A DNA stretch of 64,000 bases from a bacterium (lineage in GTDB: Bacteria > Armatimonadota > Fimbriimonadia > Fimbriimonadales > Fimbriimonadaceae): NCBI GenBank assembly GCA_013823945.1, contig PNMZ01000001.1, positions 124,001-188,000 on the forward strand, read 5' to 3'. Numbering within the stretch: position 1 is the stretch's first letter; each line of letters opens with the position of its first letter. The position numbers and the translations under genes were made by a program. The notes under the pieces were generated by a model that had not been told where the DNA came from, ran no database searches, and was given only the letters and a program-made list of their open reading frames with translations. This document shows positions 17,736 through 26,466 of this stretch, one piece after another.

Positions 17736-17911
17736 GGGTTGCATTAGCAACGCCAGTGCTCGAAGTCCCCCCTCTCCGTTTTAATGGAGGGGCCCGTCTT
17801 CGCGCAGGCGGGGAGGGTTAGGGGGTGAGGTTCGTGTGCATACTCTTTACCTCAATTGGGCAGAACCGAATTTCCCTCCCCAAGTTTGGGGAGGGATTGA
17901 GGGAGGGGTTG
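17736..17911. repeat. Long palindromic repeat, copy 2
   Basis: Same architecture as the copy at 17497, including the flanking GCATT-x-GC and GTGCTC blocks. It carries about 20 extra bases in the first hairpin (a CCCGTCTTCGCGCAGGCGGG insert). The insert itself resembles another dispersed repeat found at 30108 and 52684. So repeats of two families are nested here. Confidence 0.82.
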
Positions 17912-18043
17912 CAAACGGAATAGCTTGTAAGTCCTGAAATACCGAGTGAAAATTCAAGAATCATAAAGACAATTTACAATCTATACACGCCCGAGAAAAA
18001 CTACTCTTCCCAACGCCAGTAGAGAAACAACCCTTAACAAAAC
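17912..18043. other. Intergenic, nothing recognised
   Basis: Together with the two repeats this makes a 553-base gap after der. Between the repeats (17651-17735) and after the second copy I see no ORF or RNA gene; the tRNA-Pro gene follows. Confidence 0.5.
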
Positions 18044-18120
18044 TGGTCGGGGCGACAGGATTCGAACCTGCGGCCTCATGCTCCCAAAGCACGCGCTCTA
18101 CCAAGCTGAGCTACGCCCCG
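18044..18120 (-). tRNA. tRNA-Pro (TGG)
   Basis: On the - strand the acceptor CGGGGCG begins at 18120 and pairs with CGCCCCG. D-arm GCTCAGCTTGGTAGAGC, anticodon loop TTTGGGA with anticodon TGG, and T-arm CAGGTTCGAATCCTG follow. CCA is encoded at the 3-prime end (18046-18044). The lnt gene starts 92 bases away on the other strand. Confidence 0.96.
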
Positions 18121-18212
18121 ATATCCTCACAATTATAGCCACCCCAAGCCCCCATCCCCAGGGGCCACCCACCCCGGGAACCCAAAAACCCCATCCCCTG
18201 TTGAACCCCACA

Positions 18213-19550
18213 ATGAAAAAACTACTGGGGATCGCCGCCGCCGCCCTCATCGCAGGTGTGATGTTTGCCCTCGCCCTCCCCCCGCGATCCTTCGGTTTCC
18301 TCGGATGGATATTCCTCGTCCCCCTTCTCCTCACCCTCCGAAACACCCGCTTCGTCACCGGATTCATAGCCGGAATCACTGCCGCCATGACCGCCGCCGT
18401 CATCAGCACCACCCCCCTCGTTGCCCCCAATGTCATCACCACCGGAGACATCAGTTGGAACTACGTCGGATTCGGACTCTACGGCGTAGTCCTTGCCCTG
18501 ATGCTCGGGTTCGCCGCCGAACAAAAATCCCTCACACTCGGCCGCGCCGCAATCCTGGCCTGCCTGGGCGTCGTGATGGAGTGCATCACGTTCATCAAAC
18601 TCCCCGCCCACCTCGCCCTCACCCAATACGCCAGCACCCCCATGCTCGCCCTCGCCAGCATCACCGGAATCTGGGGCGTAAGCTGGCTCCTTTGGTTTAG
18701 CAACTTCGCCCTCGCCTCCGAATCCACCCAAAAGTACTTCCGCCCCGCCGTCGGCGGAGTCGCCCTCATTGCCCTGATCTCATCAACAATCGGATGGCAC
18801 TCCCCTCAAACCCCCGACCGCGTCGTCGGCGCAGTCCAAACCGACCAATTCGGAAGCCAATCAATCCTCCCCATCAACGAATCCCTGATCGCCCAAAATC
18901 CCGACCTCGCCGTCTGGCCCGAACTCAGCATCGCCGAACACGATATCGCCCCAATCCAATCCTTCGCCGCCCGACCCGACGGGTTCCCCATCGTTGCCAC
19001 CCTCCACACCTCCCACGATCCCAAACCCCACAACACCGCCGTCTACATCGACAAATCCGGAGCCCAAGGCAACTATCACAAACGCAAACCCTTCGCCGGA
19101 GAAGCCGACCAAATCACCCCCGGCACTCGCCCCATCGTCGTCCAAACCCTACCCCTCAACGTTGGCCTCAACATCTGCTTCGATAGCTGCTACCCCGGTG
19201 TCATGCGCGACACCGCAAATGCCGGAGACCCCGACCTCATCGCCCTCCCCACCCTCGACCCCGCCAGCCCGAACGGGTTCATCCAGGCCGCCCACGCCGC
19301 TTTCACCCCCTTCCGCGCCGCCGAACTCGGTATCCCCATCGTCCGCGCCGAAGCCACCGCCTGGTCAATGATCGTTGACTCCCGGGGCCGCATCACTGGC
19401 AAACTCCCAACCGGATACGAAGGCACCCTCGCCCGATCAATCGACTCCCCCCAACCCCGCACTATCTACCGAACCCTCGGCGACTGGTTCCTCTGGATGT
19501 GCGCCGGCGTCCTTATTGCTTCAATCTTCCATTCTAAGCACCCTCATTAA
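18213..19550 (+). CDS. lnt: Apolipoprotein N-acyltransferase
   Basis: A 445 aa inner-membrane enzyme that adds the third acyl chain to lipoproteins. Six or so membrane segments fill the first 190 residues, and a carbon-nitrogen hydrolase domain follows. The catalytic triad is visible as Glu in VWPELSIAE, Lys in YHKRKPFAGE and Cys in NICFDSCYP. A last transmembrane segment closes the protein (WFLWMCAGVLIASIF). The ATG at 18213 is used because the longer frame runs back over the tRNA gene. It fits with the many lipoproteins in this window and indicates a diderm. Confidence 0.92.
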   Translation: MKKLLGIAAAALIAGVMFALALPPRSFGFLGWIFLVPLLLTLRNTRFVTGFIAGITAAMTAAVISTTPLVAPNVITTGDISWNYVGFGLYGVVLALMLGFAAEQKSLTLGRAAILACLGVVMECITFIKLPAHLALTQYASTPMLALASITGIWGVSWLLWFSNFALASESTQKYFRPAVGGVALIALISSTIGWHSPQTPDRVVGAVQTDQFGSQSILPINESLIAQNPDLAVWPELSIAEHDIAPIQSFAARPDGFPIVATLHTSHDPKPHNTAVYIDKSGAQGNYHKRKPFAGEADQITPGTRPIVVQTLPLNVGLNICFDSCYPGVMRDTANAGDPDLIALPTLDPASPNGFIQAAHAAFTPFRAAELGIPIVRAEATAWSMIVDSRGRITGKLPTGYEGTLARSIDSPQPRTIYRTLGDWFLWMCAGVLIASIFHSKHPH

Positions 19551-19610
19551 TCCCAAACCGGACCCGCCAACCCCCCGACCCCCTCCAGGTACTATGCAAC
19601 TCCCCGACGA

Positions 19611-19686
19611 GGCGACGTACCCAAGTGGTTAAGGGGAGGGACTGCAAATCCTTTATGCATCGGTTCGAATCCGATCGTCGCCTCCA
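19611..19686 (+). tRNA. tRNA-Cys (GCA)
   Basis: Acceptor GGCGACG pairs with CGTCGCC, followed by discriminator T and an encoded CCA at 19684-19686. The anticodon loop CTGCAAA carries anticodon GCA. The T loop is TTCGAAT. Overall it closely resembles known bacterial tRNA-Cys. Confidence 0.95.
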
Positions 19687-19695
19687 ATATCTTTC

Positions 19696-20247
19696 TTAAG
19701 CGAACAGCGAATCAAAAACCACGTCAATCTTCGCCGTTGCATCAAATTTCTGGTTTGTCAAATGCGCCACCGACATAAATCCAAACAGCGTCGCCGCCAA
19801 AAGCTCCGGATCAGCAAACGGACTCCCCTTCTTCGTCTTCGCCTTCCCAACTGCCTCCGTCATGGCCCCCACCCAGTCCGAATAAATCCCCAAAACTTCC
19901 TTCCGTAACTCGGCATGTTCCACACTCGCCGCATAAAGGCTGAGCAAAACCTTCGCAAACCGGCTCTGCTTCTTGCAATAAGCCTCCGCCAAAGCAAGCT
20001 CTCCTTCCAACTTCTCCGCATCCGATCCGAGCGAGGCATAAAACTTCTCCCGGTCCCCCGCAAACTGCGCCTTCGCAAATTCTGCTACTCCCATCAAAAG
20101 GTCAATCCGCTTCGGGAAGTAATAATGGATCGTCGCATGGTTCATCCCCATCGCCGATGCCACCGTCCGCGCATGCAAACTCTCCAGACCTTCGCTGCCC
20201 ACCAAGTCATAACAAGTCTTCAAAATCTCTGGTCGTCGCTTTTGCAT
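19696..20247 (-). CDS. TetR-family transcriptional regulator
   Basis: A 183 aa regulator with an N-terminal HTH (residues about 25-45: ARTVASAMGMNHATIHYYFP) and a helical ligand domain with no recognised specificity. It is divergent from alr with 68 bases between starts. A 20-bp imperfect palindrome in that gap overlaps its own -10, so the protein probably represses itself. The regulated pathway is not evident, as alr is a housekeeping gene. Confidence 0.9.
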   Translation of the reverse strand: MQKRRPEILKTCYDLVGSEGLESLHARTVASAMGMNHATIHYYFPKRIDLLMGVAEFAKAQFAGDREKFYASLGSDAEKLEGELALAEAYCKKQSRFAKVLLSLYAASVEHAELRKEVLGIYSDWVGAMTEAVGKAKTKKGSPFADPELLAATLFGFMSVAHLTNQKFDATAKIDVVFDSLFA

Positions 20248-20253
20248 AGTCCT

Positions 20254-20259
20254 ATTTTA
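20254..20259 (-). promoter_or_regulatory. Putative -10 element of the TetR gene
   Basis: TAAAAT lies 6 bases before the ATG at 20247 and touches the operator palindrome. Transcription would start at or near the ATG. Confidence 0.5.
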
Positions 20260-20278
20260 ACCGTCCAGATGGTCAGTT
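20259..20278. promoter_or_regulatory. TetR-type operator palindrome
   Basis: AACCGTCCAGATGGTCAGTT is an imperfect palindrome: the outer AAC/GTT, the inner CCA/TGG and an intermediate C-G pair match across the centre. It resembles the ACTGACCA-type half-sites bound by many TetR/AcrR proteins. It sits immediately upstream of the regulator's -10 and between the regulator and alr. Confidence 0.6.
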
Positions 20279-20303
20279 TTCCACTCGTTCCAATATTTTG
20301 AGT

Positions 20304-20309
20304 CAAAAT
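20304..20309 (+). promoter_or_regulatory. Putative -10 element of alr
   Basis: CAAAAT lies 6 bases before the GTG at 20316, arguing for that start codon. Confidence 0.4.
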
Positions 20310-20315
20310 AAACCC

Positions 20316-21410
20316 GTGGAACCCTACCCACGAACCTGGGCCGAGATCAACTTTCCCGCCATGGCGCACAATTTTCGCGTCATTCGTAGCCACATTGGCC
20401 CAACCCCAAAAATCGGTCTCGTCTGCAAGGCCGATGCTTACGGCCATGGCCTCGTCCCCGTCGGCAGGTTCGCCGCCCGCAACGGAGCCGACTGGCTCTG
20501 CGTCGCCAGCGTTCAAGAAGGCGTTGCCCTCCGCGATTCTGGTCTCGATTGCCCCATCATGGTGATGTCCCCCACCCTCCCTGTCGAAGCCGGTCAAGCC
20601 ATCTTCTACAACCTCGACGTCTTTGTCGAATCTTCCGCCGCAATTCAGCATTACCAAACCACCGCCGCATCCCAAGACCGCATCGCCCGCCTCCACCTCA
20701 AGGTGGACACCGGACTCCACAGGTTCGGTTGCACACCCAACCAAATCCTCTCACTCACCCGAGAAATCCAATCCCAATCCAACCTCTTCCTCGCCGGAAT
20801 CGCTCAGCACTTCCTCAACTCTTCCTCCAATCCCGAAAGAACCAATGCCCAGCTCTCCACGTTCCACCAATCACTCACAAACCTAGAAGTCCCTGAAGAA
20901 ACCCTGATCCACACCGCCAATTCCGCCGCTACTGCACTCTATCCCGAGTCCCGTCATTCGCTCGTCCGGGTTGGCATGCACGCCTACGGTATTGACCCCG
21001 ATAACCTCTATCAAAATCAGCTGATTCCCGTCATGCGCTGGTTCACGCGCATCACTTCACTCCGCCATGTTGCCCCCGGCGAAACAGTGTCTTATAACGG
21101 CACATGGCAAGCCACTACTCCATCAACCATCGCAACCCTCGGCGTGGGCTATGGCGATGGCTACCCCCGTGCCCTCAGCAATAAATCAGAGGTCTTCCTG
21201 CAAGGTCAAACTGTCCCCCAAGTTGGCCTCGTGTGTATGGATCAAATCATGATCGAAGTCACGACCGTGCCCAACCCTCAAATCGGTGATGTTGTCGAAC
21301 TCCTCGGTGAAAACATCCGCGTTCCTACCCTCGCCCGCGCCGCCGACACCAATAGCCACGAAATCGTCACCCGACTCATGACTAGGGTCAACCGCCGCTA
21401 CGTCTATTAA
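20316..21410 (+). CDS. alr: Alanine racemase
   Basis: A 364 aa PLP enzyme that makes D-alanine for peptidoglycan. The PLP lysine is in VCKADAYGHG. The catalytic tyrosine is in the C-terminal domain (GETVSYNGTW), and GVGYGDGYPRAL, LVCMDQIMIEV and EIVTRLMTRV are typical. A GTG start at 20316 is preferred to TTG at 20298 because a -10-like CAAAAT lies 6 bases before it; neither has a ribosome-binding site. The end overlaps the convergent serA gene by 4 bases. Confidence 0.94.
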   Translation: MEPYPRTWAEINFPAMAHNFRVIRSHIGPTPKIGLVCKADAYGHGLVPVGRFAARNGADWLCVASVQEGVALRDSGLDCPIMVMSPTLPVEAGQAIFYNLDVFVESSAAIQHYQTTAASQDRIARLHLKVDTGLHRFGCTPNQILSLTREIQSQSNLFLAGIAQHFLNSSSNPERTNAQLSTFHQSLTNLEVPEETLIHTANSAATALYPESRHSLVRVGMHAYGIDPDNLYQNQLIPVMRWFTRITSLRHVAPGETVSYNGTWQATTPSTIATLGVGYGDGYPRALSNKSEVFLQGQTVPQVGLVCMDQIMIEVTTVPNPQIGDVVELLGENIRVPTLARAADTNSHEIVTRLMTRVNRRYVY

Positions 21411-22621
21411 CCATTTGATGGGAGGTCAAAAATGCTCGCATCAAAAATCGCGGGATGCGTTTTGATCGCCAGCAAGCCAGAAGCCGATACCACTTTGTCC
21501 AGGGCAATCTGAGCAATCGCACTTTGCGCTCCACCAAGGATAATGTTCTCCATTTCTTGAACGTTGACTCCCTCATCTCGGAGAACGCCAAGCACATGCG
21601 AGAGAACCCCGACCTTATCCTGGTGGCGTACCACCAAAAGGTGAGTCGCAACTGCCCCTTTAGTCACATTGACGACGTTATGAACGATCCCCGTGCTCTT
21701 AAAGTCAGCTACGATTCTCACGACCTCCGCTGCAACTGCCTCCTGAGCCTGCTCCGTCGATGCCCCTATGTGGTGAGTACAAACAACCCCCTTCGCATCT
21801 GTCATTGGCCCCGAATATTCCGCCTCGGCTGCTGCTGGCTCACCATCAAAAACATCCAATCCAGCACGAATCCTTCCCGCCTGACAGGCTTCAAGCAATG
21901 CCGCTTGGTCAACCACTTCCGATCGAGAGGTATTCACAAAGATCGCTCCTGGCCGCATGTTGCCAATCAACTCTGCCGAAATCATCCCTTTGGTCGAAGG
22001 ATTCAAAGCCGTATGAACGCTGACCACATCCGCCTGAGAAACCAAGTCCTCAAGCGACTCCGCCCGGGCAATCCCCAAAGCCGCCGCCGCCTCCGGTTGC
22101 ATCCACCTGGAGTAAGCAATTACATTCATCCCGAACGCCTTTGCCCGCGGAATCATTTCCTGCGCAATATTTCCCATCCCAATCAACCCAAGGGTTAAAC
22201 CATAAAGTCCCCGCCCCTTAGAATAAGCTTTCTTGTTCCATTTTCCGTTTCGCAAATCCACCGCACAATCTGCAATGGATCGGTCAACCGCGAGCATCAA
22301 GCCAAAAGCCAATTCCGCAACCGCAATCGAATTCTTACCCGGACAATTTGCAACATAAACCCCTCGCTCACTCGCCGCCGCAATGTCAATCGTGTTCACC
22401 CCCGCACCCGCCCTAATAACGAGGGTCAAAGCATCCGCCGCCCCCATCGCGTCTGCTTCCACTTTGGTCGACCGAACGACCAAAACCGCCGGCTTCTCCC
22501 GTTCAATCGCATCTCGCAAACTGTCCCCATCCAAGTCAGCATCCTGGACAACCTCACATCCAATCGCTTTCAAGCCGTCAAGAGCCGACTGTTCTAACTT
22601 ATCTGCAACCAAAACCTTCAT
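21407..22621 (-). CDS. serA: D-3-phosphoglycerate dehydrogenase with ACT domain
   Basis: A 404 aa NAD-dependent dehydrogenase for the first step of serine synthesis. The cofactor motif GLIGMGNIAQE lies near residue 145. The catalytic set is Arg in NTSRSEVVDQ, Glu in LDVFDGEP and His in CTHHIGAST. The last 80 residues form an ACT regulatory domain (VRHQDKVGVLSHVLGVLRDE). The ATG at 22621 is preferred over TTG two codons earlier. A TAAAGT lies 6 bases upstream. It follows the YyaL-like gene by 9 bases on the same strand, so it may also be reached by read-through. Confidence 0.92.
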   Translation of the reverse strand: MKVLVADKLEQSALDGLKAIGCEVVQDADLDGDSLRDAIEREKPAVLVVRSTKVEADAMGAADALTLVIRAGAGVNTIDIAAASERGVYVANCPGKNSIAVAELAFGLMLAVDRSIADCAVDLRNGKWNKKAYSKGRGLYGLTLGLIGMGNIAQEMIPRAKAFGMNVIAYSRWMQPEAAAALGIARAESLEDLVSQADVVSVHTALNPSTKGMISAELIGNMRPGAIFVNTSRSEVVDQAALLEACQAGRIRAGLDVFDGEPAAAEAEYSGPMTDAKGVVCTHHIGASTEQAQEAVAAEVVRIVADFKSTGIVHNVVNVTKGAVATHLLVVRHQDKVGVLSHVLGVLRDEGVNVQEMENIILGGAQSAIAQIALDKVVSASGLLAIKTHPAIFDASIFDLPSNG

Positions 22622-22627
22622 GACCAA

Positions 22628-22633
22628 ACTTTA
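22628..22633 (-). promoter_or_regulatory. Putative -10 element of serA
   Basis: TAAAGT on the - strand lies 6 bases before the serA ATG. It overlaps the last codon and stop region of the upstream gene. Confidence 0.35.
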
Positions 22634-24727
22634 CCCCTCACGTACGCCAATCACATGTCCTTTAACCTCAATTTCATCTGGGCGATAACATTCGGAATCC
22701 GAACAAAGTTGATACCCGAGTCGAACAACGAATTCACCACTTTGACCAACCGGTTGGACCCTTATTCCTATTTCGACCATCCCCGAAAGCTGCCCAGTCT
22801 CGCTCCCTGGAAAACTCACTTCCGCATAACCACCGTCCACGGCCACCGACAAAGGTATCAGCCAATCAGCTCCCGGATCATTGGAATTGATATGAAAACC
22901 ATCAGGAATCCGAACAACCAAATGTGCATAAGCCCAACCATCCGGATCCATCTGAAGTGGTGACGGATCAAACCAAGCCTCAATCGCCGTTCCTTGCCCA
23001 GCGATCGGCGAAGTAACTTGCCGACCCAAAACCAACTGCTCTAAGCACTCAAGCAAAATGGTTGCCGCCGCTTGTGGAGCCCGTTGCGCCCATCCATACG
23101 CAGCGGTTAAATGCTCAAGCGCTTCATCGTTGCGCCCCACCCGCCGCAGTAAACCAATTGCGACCCCATTGGCACTCGGAACCGCTTGATCCAAAAATGG
23201 CTTCTGCCGACCAATCAATTCCTCGTGCTCCCGACCCGTAAAGTAAAATCCTCGCTGGTCAGCGAACTCGTCCACCATACGGTCAACGATCAAAGCAGCG
23301 TCCCGACCTAAGTCCACCAAAGCCATGCCAAAGTAGGCAAAGTCATCGAGAAATCCTCCGACTGACTCATGCCCCTCAACCCACTGGTGGGGTAACTCGG
23401 CCCCATAATTCACAAAGAATTCTGCCACTCTAGTTGCAAGATCAAGTCGGCCTGCTTCCGCCAGCCCCGAGATCACCAACGCATTCCAAGCGAGCAGTGC
23501 CTTATCATCGCGCCCTGGTTGCTGTCGGTCTAATCGCCTCTCCAACATCTCATCTAAATCATCCAGCCGCCAGCCAATTGACTGACGCGCCAAGAGATTT
23601 AAGCCCAAATAAGCCCCCGTCGCCTCGTCCCGAAAGTTCCCCCCTGACTCAAACCCATAAACGTCCGCCACCCCATCAGAAACCTCATCCCGCTTCCAAA
23701 GATAAGTCAAACCCTCTTCACCATCAGTGTCCGCATCGAGTGCCGCCGCATAAACATCTCCCACCCTCATTTCCCGCTCGAGCCACCCCACAATCCCGTC
23801 CGTCACTTCTTCAAACAGTCCCTTCAACTCTTCATCATCGACCATCCGCGCTGCCCGGGCGTAAAGCCAAAGCATTTGCCCGTTGTCGCTCAGCATCTTC
23901 TCAAAGTGCGGCAAATGCCACTGCGCATCTGTGGAATACCGGTGAAACCCTCCACCAACATGATCGCGAATCCCTCCCAGTGCCATCTGCTCCAGCGTTC
24001 TCATCACCATATAAACCGCCGTATCAATCAGCCCTGCCCCATCTCCCGGCAAACTTGCTCGGACTTCAATGTAGCGCATCAAAAATCGCAAAGCTGCAAA
24101 AGGCGGAAACTTGGGGGCTCCGCCAAACCCTCCATTCACTTCGTCAAAATCCTCCCGCATCGCCCGCACTGCCCCATCCACCAAACCCACATCAATCTTG
24201 TCCGTCACCGGTGGAATAGTTCGCTCCAAAACCTGTCTCAACCCCTGGGCAAATTCTTCACTCTTGCGCCGAATCTCCGCTTCCTCCTCTCGCCAAGCCC
24301 CCGCCAGCGCCGCCAAAATCTGCAAAAGCCCCGGATTCTCCCCCCGCCCATTTTTCGGGAAGTACGTTCCCGCAAAGAACGGCTTTCCATCCGGAGTCAG
24401 AAAGACCGACATCGGCCACCCTCCCCGCCCCGTCGCCAATTGCACCGCTGTCATATAAAGATCATCAATATCGGGCCGCTCCTCCCGGTCAAGCTTGATA
24501 CACACAAAATCCCGGTTCAACATTTCTGCAACTTCCAAATCCTCAAAACTCTCATGCGCCATAACATGACACCAATGACAACTAGAGTAACCCACGCTCA
24601 AAAAGACAGGCTTGTTCTTTTGCCGTGCCTCGTCCCAAGCCGCTTCGCCCCATTCCTGCCAATCCACCGGATTCTCCGCGTGTTGGCGCAAATACGGCGA
24701 AGAACTCAAAGCAAGACGATTCGGCAT
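22631..24727 (-). CDS. YyaL/SSP411-type thioredoxin-domain protein fused to a DsbD-alpha-like domain
   Basis: A 698 aa protein. The N-terminal 170 residues are the DUF255/thioredoxin-like domain ([20 protein letters not shown], then the redox-type motif CHWCHVM). A six-hairpin glycosidase-like alpha/alpha barrel follows, ending near residue 580. The last 115 residues do not belong to usual YyaL proteins: they read [18 protein letters not shown] and [17 protein letters not shown], which matches the N-terminal immunoglobulin-like domain of DsbD with its two cysteines. The ATG at 24727 is used since it gives the conserved family N-terminus. It has no signal peptide, so a DsbD-alpha-like domain in the cytoplasm would be odd. 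Function of the family is unclear. Confidence 0.85.
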   Translation of the reverse strand: MPNRLALSSSPYLRQHAENPVDWQEWGEAAWDEARQKNKPVFLSVGYSSCHWCHVMAHESFEDLEVAEMLNRDFVCIKLDREERPDIDDLYMTAVQLATGRGGWPMSVFLTPDGKPFFAGTYFPKNGRGENPGLLQILAALAGAWREEEAEIRRKSEEFAQGLRQVLERTIPPVTDKIDVGLVDGAVRAMREDFDEVNGGFGGAPKFPPFAALRFLMRYIEVRASLPGDGAGLIDTAVYMVMRTLEQMALGGIRDHVGGGFHRYSTDAQWHLPHFEKMLSDNGQMLWLYARAARMVDDEELKGLFEEVTDGIVGWLEREMRVGDVYAAALDADTDGEEGLTYLWKRDEVSDGVADVYGFESGGNFRDEATGAYLGLNLLARQSIGWRLDDLDEMLERRLDRQQPGRDDKALLAWNALVISGLAEAGRLDLATRVAEFFVNYGAELPHQWVEGHESVGGFLDDFAYFGMALVDLGRDAALIVDRMVDEFADQRGFYFTGREHEELIGRQKPFLDQAVPSANGVAIGLLRRVGRNDEALEHLTAAYGWAQRAPQAAATILLECLEQLVLGRQVTSPIAGQGTAIEAWFDPSPLQMDPDGWAYAHLVVRIPDGFHINSNDPGADWLIPLSVAVDGGYAEVSFPGSETGQLSGMVEIGIRVQPVGQSGEFVVRLGYQLCSDSECYRPDEIEVKGHVIGVREG

Positions 24728-24813
24728 TTCAAAATCAGCATACCGACCCACCTCCGGCCCGCACAGGGAACGAACCACCCCATCCCAAACGCTATACTTC
24801 CCGACAACCAATC

Positions 24814-26442
24814 GTGAGCAAGCTCGAACCAACAAACAGCCTCACCCCCAATATCGCAAAAGGCGGCATTATCATGGCCGCCAGTATCTTCCTCTCCCGA
24901 ATCCTTGGCTTGGTTCGCGAAGCTGTAATCACCGGACAATTCGGAAACTCAACCCTCACCGACGCCTATTTCGCCGCATTCTCGATCCCCGACCTGCTGT
25001 TCTATCTCGTCGCCGGCGGAGCCCTCAGCAGTGCCTTCATTCCCGTATTCAGCGAATATCTCCATACCGATCGCGAAGATGAGGCATGGCACATCTTCTC
25101 CGTAGTCCTCACTCTGATGTCCATCATCGTGGCCATCTTCATCGCCGTGGCGATGGTATTCACCCCCCTTCTCATCCAGATCACCGCCCCCCAAACTGAC
25201 CCATCCAAAGCCGCCGAATTCTATCCAATGGCCGTCATGATGGCCCGCATTGTCCTCCCCGCCCAATTCGCATTCTTCATCGGAGGAATCCTTTTCGGCA
25301 CCCTCTACAGCCGCAACATCTTCACTGTCCCCGGGCTCGGGCCAAACATTTACAACATCGGCATCATCTTTGGCGCTTTAGTTCTCAGCCAATTCATGCT
25401 CGTCCCCACCGCTGGCATGAGCTGGGGGGCAACGATTGGCGCATTTATCGGCAATCTCTTGATTCCCCTCATCGCCATGCGTTCGATCGGGCTCAAATAT
25501 AAATTTAGCCTCGACACCAAACACCCGGGCGTCCGAAAAGTCTTCCGGCTCATGGCCCCGGTCGTCTTCGGTCTATCTCTTCCCGGTGTGTTTGCTCTAT
25601 TCCTGGTCGCTTTCTCCAGTTGGGGCTACGGCGAAAAGTCCGGCTTCATCTCATCATTCCGCCAAGCCAACACTCTAATGCAAGCCCCTCTCGGCGTGTT
25701 CGGTCAAAGCATGGCCCTTGCCGTTTTCCCGGCTCTCAGCCAGTTCTTCGCCCAAAAGAACATGGACATGTTCCGCGACCAACTCATCAAAACTCTCCGC
25801 AGCGTCATCTACCTCACCGTCCCCGTGAGTTTCATCCTCATCTTCGCCAGCTCGGATGTCATCCGCCTCGTTTACCAACACGGTCGATTTACCGCTGAGG
25901 ACACCGCTCGAATGGCTCCCCTCCTCACGGCATTCGCCATCGGAGTCCCCTTCTGGTGCCTCCAACCAATTCTCATGCGGGCCTTCTTCGCTATCCAAAA
26001 CACTCTCCGCCCCATCCTTCTCGGTACGCTCGCCACCGCCATTTTCCTCGCCATCAGTTTCGCCGTGGTAACCACCAACCAGGCACCGTACGCCCTCGCC
26101 CTCGGAGGCTCTGTCGCTGCCATAGCCCTCGTCATACTTCTCATCAAGTCAATTGCCAAAGAAGTTCCCGGCCTCAACACCGCCCCATTACTTAAAACTG
26201 CCGTCAAAGCATCTGTCGCCGCTATCCCTTCAACTGCAGTCTTCTGGGGCATCTTTCGACTCAGCGAGCGGTTCCCCTCCCTAGACAACAAGTACGCCGC
26301 CCTCGCTCTTGGCCTACTATTTGGTCTGATCAGCCTATGGGTCTATTACTTCATCACTAAGTTCTTCAAAATGCCCGAATCAGCCTATTTGGATCGAGTC
26401 GCAAACCGAATAAACAAAAAATCAAAACCGGAACCAAACTGA
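24814..26442 (+). CDS. murJ: Lipid II flippase MurJ
   Basis: A 542 aa polytopic membrane protein (about 14 helices) of the MviN/MurJ family, which moves lipid II across the inner membrane. The family opening [20 protein letters not shown] and the conserved [31 protein letters not shown] are clear, as are [20 protein letters not shown] and the mid-protein basic residues. The GTG at 24814 is chosen; longer in-frame starts would run through the divergent YyaL-like gene. A TATACT 15 bases upstream is a candidate -10. Confidence 0.94.
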   Translation: MSKLEPTNSLTPNIAKGGIIMAASIFLSRILGLVREAVITGQFGNSTLTDAYFAAFSIPDLLFYLVAGGALSSAFIPVFSEYLHTDREDEAWHIFSVVLTLMSIIVAIFIAVAMVFTPLLIQITAPQTDPSKAAEFYPMAVMMARIVLPAQFAFFIGGILFGTLYSRNIFTVPGLGPNIYNIGIIFGALVLSQFMLVPTAGMSWGATIGAFIGNLLIPLIAMRSIGLKYKFSLDTKHPGVRKVFRLMAPVVFGLSLPGVFALFLVAFSSWGYGEKSGFISSFRQANTLMQAPLGVFGQSMALAVFPALSQFFAQKNMDMFRDQLIKTLRSVIYLTVPVSFILIFASSDVIRLVYQHGRFTAEDTARMAPLLTAFAIGVPFWCLQPILMRAFFAIQNTLRPILLGTLATAIFLAISFAVVTTNQAPYALALGGSVAAIALVILLIKSIAKEVPGLNTAPLLKTAVKASVAAIPSTAVFWGIFRLSERFPSLDNKYAALALGLLFGLISLWVYYFITKFFKMPESAYLDRVANRINKKSKPEPN

Positions 26443-26466
26443 TATTACAATCCGTAATAAATCCGT

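Noticed and set aside
18222-18731. Long antisense ORF in lnt
   Set aside because: Gly/Asp/Glu-rich shadow caused by the strong C bias of the + strand gene.
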